Below, piece after piece: positions 1-6,486 of a stretch of DNA of 53,773 nucleotides. The notes under the pieces are model-generated. The model ran no database searches. It saw only the letters and a program-made list of their open reading frames with translations, and was not told the DNA's origin. Source of the DNA: a virus. The stretch spans positions 1 through 53,773 of the IMG/VR virus record IMGVR_UViG_3300027985_000172; one strand, written 5' to 3'. The position numbers and the translations under genes were made by a program. Every line of letters starts with the position of its first letter. The stretch's first letter is position 1.

Positions 1-144
1 TGGTGAAATTTCTTATGACCATTCTGGCGAGTGGATGAAACCACAGACATTAGAAAAAGCCCTTGCAGAATACATGAAGAAATACCGTGTAGGTAAGACA
101 AATCACGCGGGCGATAAATCTGCTGAGACAGTGTTTGCTTTCCC
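1..144. repeat. terminal direct repeat, left copy (circular overlap)
   Basis: These 144 bases are identical to positions 53630-53773. The repeat lies wholly inside one open reading frame that is continuous across the joined ends. This indicates a circularly closed or circularly permuted assembly rather than physical genome termini. Removing one copy gives a unit of 53,629 bp. Confidence 0.95.
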
Positions 145-316
145 TATTACAAAAGAGATTTCCACAGCACTTGGTATTCAGTCTGGCAGGGAGGGGGCTA
201 TTGTTGGCCAATATATTCCTGATGATAACGACTGGAAAGACGTGAAAAGTGGAAAATACCCTGCTTTCTCTATTGGAGGTAGGGCAGTGGGTGGAAACCC
301 AAGACTGAGAGGATAG
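2..316 (+). CDS. ChaB-XkdF prohead protein (putative protease), C-terminal part
   Basis: This is the 3' part of the gene that starts at 53376; the joined product is 189 aa. This portion carries the XkdF-like domain, with residues such as SGEWMKP, NHAGDKSAETVF and FSIGG. XkdF-like proteins are annotated as putative phage serine proteases of capsid maturation; no catalytic triad can be assigned here by eye. The stop is followed after one base by the start of the scaffold gene, and the major capsid gene is two genes on, which is the usual place for a prohead protease. The true start is not in this copy, so any in-frame ATG here (for example at 35) is internal. Confidence 0.8.
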   Translation, partial: GEISYDHSGEWMKPQTLEKALAEYMKKYRVGKTNHAGDKSAETVFAFPITKEISTALGIQSGREGAIVGQYIPDDNDWKDVKSGKYPAFSIGGRAVGGNPRLRG

Positions 317-317
317 A

Positions 318-1154
318 ATGACCGAAACATATGAGCTAACTGAGCTTGAGCTTCTTGAAATTAGCAGGGTTGGTGCTGGTGATGATCCTCTCGCTAAAGT
401 AGCCCTCCTTAAAAACAAAGAGGAATCAGACGTGACTGAAGAAAATAGTGAAGAGCTAGAAAAGGGGGTAAAGATTGAAATCGAAGTCCACACCCCAGAT
501 GAAGAACTTGCTCTAGAACAACTTGATATGCAGCAAGAAGCACAAGACGGCATGACACAAAAGACTCGTAAAAGCTATAAAGCAGAGGCAGAAGCTCTAG
601 CAGAAGCTAATGAAGCCCTTATGGAAGAGCTAGACACCTTTAAGGCTAAGGTGGAAGTCCTTGAGAAGGCCCTTCAAGATAAAGCTGATGTAGAGAAAGC
701 TAAGCCTGAAGAAATGCTTGAGTTTGATGGTGAGATGATTGCTAAAAGTGCAATTCCTGCACCCATCCTAAAGAAGCTTGAAGAAGACAAAGCTGCTCTA
801 GAGGAAATCAAAAAGGTCCGCGAAAAGGAAGCCCTTGAAAAGCGTGCCGAAGAAATCCTTCCAAATACCATTGGCACTGTAGAGAAGAAAGCAAAAATGC
901 TTAAGGCTCTCGAAGGTGACGAAGAAATGCTGGAAATGCTACGCGCTATTGATGCAGCTTTCGCAAGTCATTTTGAAGAGGTTGGTAAGGGGAAAGCTGT
1001 AGAGTTTGAATCTCCTCAAGACGAACTTGACTCCATGATTAAAGCCTACATGGACGAGCATAACGTTGAAAAGGCTAAAGCAACGGTTGAAGTCACCAAA
1101 TCTGGGGCAGGCCGTGAACTACTTCTAAAAACCCAGAAAAAGGAAACTAAATAA
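318..1154 (+). CDS. capsid scaffolding-like protein
   Basis: The product is 278 aa, very rich in Glu, Lys, Leu and Ala, with long predicted coiled-coil stretches from about residue 50 to 220. It lies between the XkdF-like protein and the decoration and capsid genes, the usual position of a capsid scaffold. The first 45 residues (LLEISRVGAGDDPLAKVALL) resemble the short leader often found at the start of such phage proteins. Its stop overlaps the next ATG by one base (TAATG). The role is assigned from composition and position; no catalytic motif is visible. Moderately sure. Confidence 0.7.
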   Translation: MTETYELTELELLEISRVGAGDDPLAKVALLKNKEESDVTEENSEELEKGVKIEIEVHTPDEELALEQLDMQQEAQDGMTQKTRKSYKAEAEALAEANEALMEELDTFKAKVEVLEKALQDKADVEKAKPEEMLEFDGEMIAKSAIPAPILKKLEEDKAALEEIKKVREKEALEKRAEEILPNTIGTVEKKAKMLKALEGDEEMLEMLRAIDAAFASHFEEVGKGKAVEFESPQDELDSMIKAYMDEHNVEKAKATVEVTKSGAGRELLLKTQKKETK

Positions 1155-1522
1155 TGTATTCTGATATTCAATGCAAAGACTACATCGCCGCTGCTGACCT
1201 TTCAGCCCTGCAATACACTTTTGTTGCTCTTAATGCCACTGGTGGCCTTGTTGCTGCAACTGCCAACGCTGCTGCTATTGGTGTTCTAATCAATGCCCCA
1301 ACTTCGGGTCAAGCCGCCACTGTAGCTGTTGCAGGTCGCCCCCAAGTGTATGCTTCGGCAGCTATCACCGCTGGTGCTGAGATTGCTGTAGCCACTGGTG
1401 GTAAAGCCAAGACCGCCGCAAGCACTAACGTCATTGTTGGTCGTGCAATCACCGCTGCTTCTGCTGCTAACACTTTCGTTACTGTAGAGCTTCTTCCCAT
1501 CGCCCAATCGGTAAAAGCATAA
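1154..1522 (+). CDS. capsid decoration protein (DUF2190-like)
   Basis: The product is 122 aa, dominated by Ala, Gly, Thr and Val and short beta-prone segments, with no charged clusters or membrane segment. Phrases such as GVLINAPTSGQAATVAVAG resemble the DUF2190 family of phage capsid decoration or stabilisation proteins. It sits directly before the major capsid gene, the normal place for a decoration protein. Start and stop are tightly spaced with both neighbours, suggesting co-translation at high level. Confidence 0.7.
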   Translation: MYSDIQCKDYIAAADLSALQYTFVALNATGGLVAATANAAAIGVLINAPTSGQAATVAVAGRPQVYASAAITAGAEIAVATGGKAKTAASTNVIVGRAITAASAANTFVTVELLPIAQSVKA

Positions 1523-1534
1523 GGATAGACTGAC

Positions 1535-2521
1535 ATGGCTTTTAACTCAACTCCTCAGGCTGTTCATGTTGATGAATACCTCACTAACTACGCCATTAAC
1601 TACGCAACGGAACAAAACTTCCTTGCTGATAAGGTATTCCCTGTAGTTAACGTAGAAAAGCAAAGTGACAAATACTACGTCTTCGATGCTGAAAACGAAA
1701 ACCGTGAGTTCAGCAATCTGGTGAAGAAGGCTTCGGCCCGCACTCTCCCCAACATGTTTGAAGTCACCCAATCGAGTGACAGCTACTTTGCTGAACACTA
1801 CTGGGCAGGTTTTGACATTGATGTGTTCACCGCTGCTAACGAAGACATGGCCCTCCGCACTCGTGAGCGTAAGGCTAAACTTCTGATGGACAACCTGATG
1901 AAGTATCGTGACCGCGATTTCATCTCTACTTTCATGACTACAGGTGTTTGGGGCAGTGATCTTGCTGGCACCACCAACTTCACCAAATGGTCGGATAGTG
2001 CTTCAACTCCTCTTGATGATGTTCAAACTTGGAAAGATGCCTTTGAGATTCGTAACTACGGTGAGAAAGTAAACACTGTTGTAATCACCAAAGACATTAA
2101 GCGTCACCTTCTGAAGAACGCTCAAATCCTTGGCCGTATCAATGGTGGGGCTACTGTTGCTTCTCCTGCTCTAGTGAACGACTCGATCATCTCTGCTCTC
2201 TTTGAAGTTGATCGTGTTATCTGGGCTGACGCAGTTAGCAACAAGAAGGAATATGGCGAGACTGCTGCCCCTGCTCGTATGCTCTCGAACCAAATCCTGA
2301 TGTGCTACACCGCACCCAATGCTGGTATGGACACCAAGACTGCTGGTCAAATCTTCGCTTACAACGCTGTTCCCGGCTTCACTTGGGGTATTACCATGGA
2401 GTCGTTCGATACTGACGAACAACGTAAGCGTGGTATTGCTGAAGAAGTTCAAGGCAAGATGGCTTATGACATGAAAGTCACTGGCGCTTCGCTCGGCACT
2501 TACATTTCGGCTGTTGTCTAA
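1535..2521 (+). CDS. major capsid protein
   Basis: The product is 328 aa. It begins with a segment on arrival at and binding to the lattice (VDEYLTNYAINYATEQNFLADKVFP is typical of this capsid type; only its first residues are quoted as key here: YLTNYAI and FLADKVFP). Codon use is the most biased in the window towards C-ending codons, consistent with very high expression. It follows the scaffold and decoration genes and is followed by a stem-loop. Assigned as HK97-fold capsid protein from length, sequence character and gene order. No phage tail or enzyme motif competes with this call. Confidence 0.85.
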   Translation: MAFNSTPQAVHVDEYLTNYAINYATEQNFLADKVFPVVNVEKQSDKYYVFDAENENREFSNLVKKASARTLPNMFEVTQSSDSYFAEHYWAGFDIDVFTAANEDMALRTRERKAKLLMDNLMKYRDRDFISTFMTTGVWGSDLAGTTNFTKWSDSASTPLDDVQTWKDAFEIRNYGEKVNTVVITKDIKRHLLKNAQILGRINGGATVASPALVNDSIISALFEVDRVIWADAVSNKKEYGETAAPARMLSNQILMCYTAPNAGMDTKTAGQIFAYNAVPGFTWGITMESFDTDEQRKRGIAEEVQGKMAYDMKVTGASLGTYISAVV

Positions 2522-2529
2522 CTTCTCTT

Positions 2530-2551
2530 GGGGCTGCTTTCAGGTGGCCCC
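2530..2551 (+). terminator. stem-loop after the major capsid gene
   Basis: GGGGC at 2530-2534 pairs with GCCCC at 2547-2551 around a 12-base loop, nine bases after the capsid stop codon. The following TTCC is a poor T tract, so this is more likely an attenuator or mRNA-stabilising hairpin than a full terminator. It would fit a need for far more capsid than connector protein. Confidence 0.5.
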
Positions 2552-2581
2552 TTCCTCCTACCCGACATAGGAAAACTAAAG

Positions 2582-3010
2582 ATGATTTCATTTGAATTTC
2601 AGAAAGATTGGCCGATTTTCGTCCGTAGTCGCTATGACAAAGTGATCTATAAGGGCAAAGAGTTTGAATACCAAGACCATATCCCTTGGAAAGAGATGAA
2701 TATTCCAGAGGAAGTGGTCAAGGCTTGGTTCCTTGCTGACCTTGTGTATCACGACACTGATCTAGAGAAAGAAACCAAGGTTGGTGATCGACTCAGTGAG
2801 TTTGATGGCAGCGACCTAAAGAAAATTGTTGATAGTCTAAACACTATTCTTAAGCAACGAACTAATTCCACCAACGAGTTTAATTCTAAACGGTGTAGGC
2901 AATCAACCATTGATGATAAGCAACGTGGTCTTATCCGCTCATGGCTTCGGTCTAATCGTTGGGCAGAAGACGACTTCTTTGCAATTCGAGATAAACTTCT
3001 AGGCGAGTAA
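2582..3010 (+). CDS. unknown protein in head module
   Basis: The product is 142 aa from the ATG at 2582, preceded by AGGAAA at a good distance. A longer TTG-started frame from 2528 would run through the capsid stem-loop and is not preferred. It starts MISFEFQKDWPIFVRSRYDK and has a basic C-terminal half (KRCRQSTIDDKQRGLIRSWLRSNRW). It lies between capsid and connector genes, so a head completion role is possible, but no family is recognised. Confidence 0.7.
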   Translation: MISFEFQKDWPIFVRSRYDKVIYKGKEFEYQDHIPWKEMNIPEEVVKAWFLADLVYHDTDLEKETKVGDRLSEFDGSDLKKIVDSLNTILKQRTNSTNEFNSKRCRQSTIDDKQRGLIRSWLRSNRWAEDDFFAIRDKLLGE

Positions 3011-3025
3011 CAAGAGGAAACCCAG

Positions 3026-3484
3026 ATGGCTTTTACCTATGACCCTACAGACCTAGATACAAGCACTACATCTGGGAAACTAAACACTGTTCGCCTTCTT
3101 GTTGGTGATACAGACAGCAATGATCCACAAGTTCAAGACGATGAAATTTCCTTTGCCCTTAGCGAACACACAAACATCTATAGCGCCGCTGCTTTTGTCT
3201 GTAGGTTCATTGCTGCTAAATATGCTAGGTTAGTTACTACACAACTAGATGGTGCCCTACAAGCCGACTATAGCGACTTACAGAAGCAGTATATAACACT
3301 AGAAGCTTCTCTAAAGGCCCTTGCTAAAACTGATGATGGTAACACTCTGGGGGTTGTTGCAGGTGGTATCTCTCTTGCTGATATGGCTCTTGTAGAAATT
3401 AATGCAGACCGTAACCCCCCTGCTTTCAAGGTTGGGCAGTTTGATAACCTAAATGGAACCACTGATGATTATTGGGGGCAATAA
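3026..3484 (+). CDS. head-tail connector (adaptor-like)
   Basis: The product is 152 aa. The region LNTVRLLVGDTDSNDPQVQDDEI followed by helical stretches is typical of short phage head-tail connector (adaptor) proteins, in which a DTD..DPQ..DEEI segment precedes a helical bundle; the key residues seen are VRLLVGDTDSNDPQVQDDEI. It is the first gene of the connector block, followed immediately by a closure-like protein (TAATG overlap at 3484). Assigned from this motif and the gene order. Confidence 0.7.
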   Translation: MAFTYDPTDLDTSTTSGKLNTVRLLVGDTDSNDPQVQDDEISFALSEHTNIYSAAAFVCRFIAAKYARLVTTQLDGALQADYSDLQKQYITLEASLKALAKTDDGNTLGVVAGGISLADMALVEINADRNPPAFKVGQFDNLNGTTDDYWGQ

Positions 3485-3843
3485 TGTTCTCTCCATACTC
3501 ATTAAATATGCTCCTTAATCAGCACGGCAAGACTATTACGCTAACCAAGCAAACCTTTGGTAACTACAACCCTGTAATTGGTTCTGTAGAAACTACCACA
3601 GCTACTTATTCAATTAAGGGCTATTTCTTCGACTATGTAGATAATATGGTTGATGGTGATAGTGTTCAACGTGGTGATCGTAGGGTTGTTCTAAAGAATA
3701 TACAAACAAATGGTAGTGCTACACCACTTCCTGATAGTGATGATTTAGTTACAGATGGAACAACTACAATGAAGGTTGTCAAGGCTTCTGTGATGGAATC
3801 CCAAGGGAATGTTCTGTGCTACCTACTACAAGTGAGAACCTAA
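3484..3843 (+). CDS. head closure / head-tail joining protein
   Basis: The product is 119 aa from the ATG at 3484, which overlaps the previous stop codon. It is small and beta-rich and ends in MESQGNVLCYLLQVRT, like head-closure or stopper proteins of siphophages. It lies between the adaptor-like gene and an HK97 gp10-like gene, the expected position. No catalytic motif is visible. The role comes mainly from gene order. Confidence 0.6.
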   Translation: MFSPYSLNMLLNQHGKTITLTKQTFGNYNPVIGSVETTTATYSIKGYFFDYVDNMVDGDSVQRGDRRVVLKNIQTNGSATPLPDSDDLVTDGTTTMKVVKASVMESQGNVLCYLLQVRT

Positions 3844-3844
3844 C

Positions 3845-4318
3845 ATGGCCTATCAAGGACGGGCTACAGGTGTTGGCTTAAGTAGTATTATCAGGAAGAT
3901 TGAGGATCAACTAGAAGAAGTTCCTAAAGTCTTCTTAAAGAAGGTGGCAGAGCATATTGTCAATGTAAGCCCTGTCTGGTCTGGTGAATATGTAATGGCG
4001 CATACACTGGGGAATAGGTCTGCTGGTGGTCAGTTTACAAAGCTAGAGCAGGGTGGTTGGTCCGTAAAAGAACGAAGACCTGCTGAACCTTATAAGAGTG
4101 CTGCCTTATTAAACTTGACAACAGCTATTGATGCTTTACCTGTTGGATTTACACAAGCAGCCATTTCAAACTATAGCCCTCATGCACAGATTGTTGAGTA
4201 TGGTAGTAGTTCCTTTGATGTAAATCCTGCTAGAGAAGGTCACTTCGTATTTAGTAGTGCAAGAGCAGAAGCAAACAGATTTCTACAAGAAGCAATTTCT
4301 GAGGTAAAAAGCAGATGA
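3845..4318 (+). CDS. HK97 gp10-like tail completion protein
   Basis: The product is 157 aa. An N-terminal helix with LEEVPKVFLKKVAEHIVNVSPVWSG, here best seen in the residues VAEHIVNVSPVWSGEYV, followed by ALPVGF and a C-terminal HAQIVEYGSS, is characteristic of HK97 gp10-like proteins. In these proteins a VDTGxLR-like segment is followed by YAxxVEyG. They act at the head-tail joint or the tail terminator. The gene overlaps the next gene by ATGA. Confidence 0.75.
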   Translation: MAYQGRATGVGLSSIIRKIEDQLEEVPKVFLKKVAEHIVNVSPVWSGEYVMAHTLGNRSAGGQFTKLEQGGWSVKERRPAEPYKSAALLNLTTAIDALPVGFTQAAISNYSPHAQIVEYGSSSFDVNPAREGHFVFSSARAEANRFLQEAISEVKSR

Positions 4319-4725
4319 TTTATGATGATATTCGTGCTGCTTTAGAAAGCCATTTGCAAGGGGTAGTTGGGCTTCCTGCTATTGCTTACCAGAACCTTTC
4401 CTTCACTGAAACTACAAATACTTCCTATATCAAAGCCACCCTTGTCCCTACATCTCGTAGACCCGCTGTAGTAGGGACAAACCCACAACAAAGATACAAT
4501 GGACTCTTCTCCATCTTGATTTGCACACCTGCTGATAGGGGAAGTAGTGCAGGTTATAGATACGCAGACATTGCTTGTAAGGCTTTTGATGCAACTACAG
4601 ACCTATTTCATGGAAGCCTAGTTATCAGCCTTGATTATGCTGAAGTGGGTGCTTCCTACTATGACTCAACTTTCTACTGCACACCAGTCACAGTAGGCTG
4701 GCACACTTACTACAAGGAGACTTAA
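4315..4725 (+). CDS. tail terminator-like protein
   Basis: The product is 136 aa and begins MIYDDIRAALESHLQG. It contains ISY-like beta strands (RYNGLFSILICTPADRG) typical of lambda gpU-type tail terminator or completion proteins. It sits between the gp10-like gene and the tail tube gene, which is the standard place. The start overlaps the preceding stop (ATGA), suggesting coupled translation. Assigned by length, sequence character and position. Confidence 0.65.
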   Translation: MIYDDIRAALESHLQGVVGLPAIAYQNLSFTETTNTSYIKATLVPTSRRPAVVGTNPQQRYNGLFSILICTPADRGSSAGYRYADIACKAFDATTDLFHGSLVISLDYAEVGASYYDSTFYCTPVTVGWHTYYKET

Positions 4726-4726
4726 T

Positions 4727-5647
4727 ATGGCTTTCGCACAAGGTTCGCGTAGCGGACTTTCATATGTAGCAGAGACTACTTTCGGTGTCACTCCCGGAAC
4801 ACCCGCCCTCATTCAACTACCAATCAACACACACTCCCTTAACCTCACTAAAGACAGGCTTGCAGGGAATGAAATTCAACCAGACCGCATGAACCGTGTC
4901 TCTCGTCATGGGAACCGTCAAGTAGGTGGTGATATTGCTGTAGACCTTCGTAAAGGCGACTTTGACGCTTTCCTAGAGGGTGCCTTCTTTAATGACTTCT
5001 CCACCGATGTTCTTAAGGTAGGAACTACACTTAAAAGTTTCTCTATTGAAGATGCTGCACTAGACATTAGCCAATATCGACTGTTTACTGGTTGTGCCGT
5101 TAGCACTGCTGCCTTCAGCATCAAACCAAACCAAATGGTCACTACCACCTTTACTATGGTGGGTAAGGACATGTCGGTTAGTGGCACTTCGGTAGACCCA
5201 ACCAAAACTGCATCAAGCACTAACGCACCTTTTGATGCTTATTCAGGTAGCCTAACCCTTGGTAACGCTGGTGGTTCTCTCTCAAGTGTTGCTACCATTA
5301 CGGGTATTGACTTCACCCTGAACAATAACCTTGCCCCCACATTTGTTGTTGGCTCTAGTTCAACCCCACAACTTGAGTTTGGCCGTGCAACTGTGGAAGG
5401 CACCATCTCTGCCTACTTTGAAGACCTTTCTCTTTACAACCGTTTCCTTAACGAAGTAGAGACTGCTTTTGAAGTGTCTGTAGATGACCCTACTGGTTCT
5501 AACGCTTACACCTTCCTATTCCCACGAGTTAAATTCAATACTGGTGATATTCCTCTTGATGGGGAAACCTCTCGGACAGTAAGCATTTCCTTTGAGGCTC
5601 TTTATGACGCCACCGAAGGAACTAACATCAAACTCACCCGTTCGTAA
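4727..5647 (+). CDS. major tail tube protein
   Basis: The product is 306 aa. The opening AFAQGSRSGLSYVAETTFG followed by PGTPALIQLPINTHSLNL is the typical start of phage tail tube proteins of the Phage_tube_2 type. The remainder is beta-rich with Gly and Thr, as expected of a tube-forming subunit. Codon use resembles the capsid gene, consistent with high expression. It is followed by a stem-loop and then by the tail assembly chaperones. Confidence 0.85.
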   Translation: MAFAQGSRSGLSYVAETTFGVTPGTPALIQLPINTHSLNLTKDRLAGNEIQPDRMNRVSRHGNRQVGGDIAVDLRKGDFDAFLEGAFFNDFSTDVLKVGTTLKSFSIEDAALDISQYRLFTGCAVSTAAFSIKPNQMVTTTFTMVGKDMSVSGTSVDPTKTASSTNAPFDAYSGSLTLGNAGGSLSSVATITGIDFTLNNNLAPTFVVGSSSTPQLEFGRATVEGTISAYFEDLSLYNRFLNEVETAFEVSVDDPTGSNAYTFLFPRVKFNTGDIPLDGETSRTVSISFEALYDATEGTNIKLTRS

Positions 5648-5667
5648 TTCTTAGGGAAACCTGAGAA

Positions 5668-5700
5668 GGGCTGTAGGCTTTGTCGGGGAGTTTGCAGCCC
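5668..5700 (+). terminator. stem-loop between tail tube and chaperone genes
   Basis: GGGCTG at 5668-5673 pairs with CAGCCC at 5695-5700; a T-containing stretch (ATTTATCTTTT) follows. It lies in the 93-base gap after the tail tube gene. A partial terminator here would lower expression of the chaperones relative to the tube protein. The second such hairpin after a highly expressed structural gene. Confidence 0.5.
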
Positions 5701-5740
5701 ATTTATCTTTTCTCCCGACTATACTAAAGGAACCCCGACA

Positions 5741-6160
5741 ATGGCAATCAAGAAAACTCAAGGTTTTGACCTTAACGATCTAAAACCAACCTCTGATACT
5801 ATTGTGGTAGATCTTAAGCATCCAATCACTGACGAACCTCTCCTTATGGATAGTGGTTCACCAATGAATATTACGGTGATGGCCCCCTATTCGGCAGGCT
5901 ATAAAAAGGTCTTTCACGACCAAGCCAATAAACGCATTCAACGTAATGCTAAGAAAGCCAAGGAAATCACTTATGAAGATATTGAGGAAGGTTCGCTAGA
6001 CCTTCTCTCTCGGACTACAGTTGAATGGTCTTTGCAACTTGGTGGTTCTTCTCTTGCATTCTCGCAAGCAAAAGCCAAAGAAATCTATTCTGACTTCTTC
6101 TGGATTAAAGACCAAGTGCTAGAGGCCCAAGGTGATCTAGCAAATTTTATGAAAAGCTAA
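5741..6160 (+). CDS. tail assembly chaperone (gpG-like)
   Basis: The product is 139 aa from ATG 5741. It lies between the tail tube and tape measure genes, where lambda-like phages encode G and GT. The last in-frame codons before its TAA are GCA AAT TTT ATG AAA AGC. The A AAT TTT heptamer within them is a canonical slippery site, and a second open frame continues in -1 to 6486. No sequence family is recognised with certainty, but position, length and slip site together are diagnostic of a tail chaperone. Confidence 0.85.
   Translation: MAIKKTQGFDLNDLKPTSDTIVVDLKHPITDEPLLMDSGSPMNITVMAPYSAGYKKVFHDQANKRIQRNAKKAKEITYEDIEEGSLDLLSRTTVEWSLQLGGSSLAFSQAKAKEIYSDFFWIKDQVLEAQGDLANFMKS
6142..6148 (+). 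promoter_or_regulatory. programmed -1 ribosomal frameshift site
   Basis: The heptamer AAATTTT fits X XXY YYZ in the frame of the upstream gene (zero-frame codons AAT TTT at 6143-6148). It lies four codons before the stop of the chaperone gene. After a -1 slip the ribosome would read TAT GAA AAG and continue to the stop at 6486. This matches the conserved G/GT frameshift of tailed phages. Confidence 0.85.
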
Positions 6161-6486
6161 GTGACCAGTTAAAGAAGTATGCTGAGTGGGACTTCAAATT
6201 AAGTAAACCTGACAAAGATGGTATTCCACAAAGGGATCATTTGAAGCAGGTAGAAAAGCAAATGGGTAAGACCCCTCTTGCTCTTGTCCCACCAGTAGAC
6301 TTCCCAGAAGATATTGGTCATGTGTGGCTTACCTTCCTTGAACTTTCTTCCTGTAGGAGAGATGGTCCTATCACCTACACAGATATTAAAGATTACTTTG
6401 AGGTTACAGGTGACTACTTAAATCCAAGAGAGGTTAGAGTGGTTATGGACCTAGACAAGATTTACATGAGGGTGGCGAATGACTGA
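6142..6486 (+). CDS. tail assembly chaperone, frameshift extension (gpT-like)
   Basis: This frame is open from TGA at 6133 to 6486 and has no good start codon at its beginning; the only internal candidate, TTG at 6241, lacks a clear ribosome binding site. Read from the slip site it adds about 112 residues (YEKLSDQLKKYAEWDFKLSK at the junction) to the upstream chaperone, giving a fusion of about 247 aa. In the lambda model the fusion recruits tail tube subunits to the tape measure. Its stop overlaps the tape measure start (ATGA). Confidence 0.8.
   Translation, partial: KFYEKLSDQLKKYAEWDFKLSKPDKDGIPQRDHLKQVEKQMGKTPLALVPPVDFPEDIGHVWLTFLELSSCRRDGPITYTDIKDYFEVTGDYLNPREVRVVMDLDKIYMRVAND

Noticed and set aside
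50-553. 167-aa minus-strand frame at the left end
   Set aside because: It opposes two well-supported structural genes and is Ser-rich shadow sequence with no family features.
6241-6486. Independent 81-aa gene with TTG start
   Set aside because: The frame is open upstream to 6133 and the slippery heptamer gives a better explanation as a frameshift extension.
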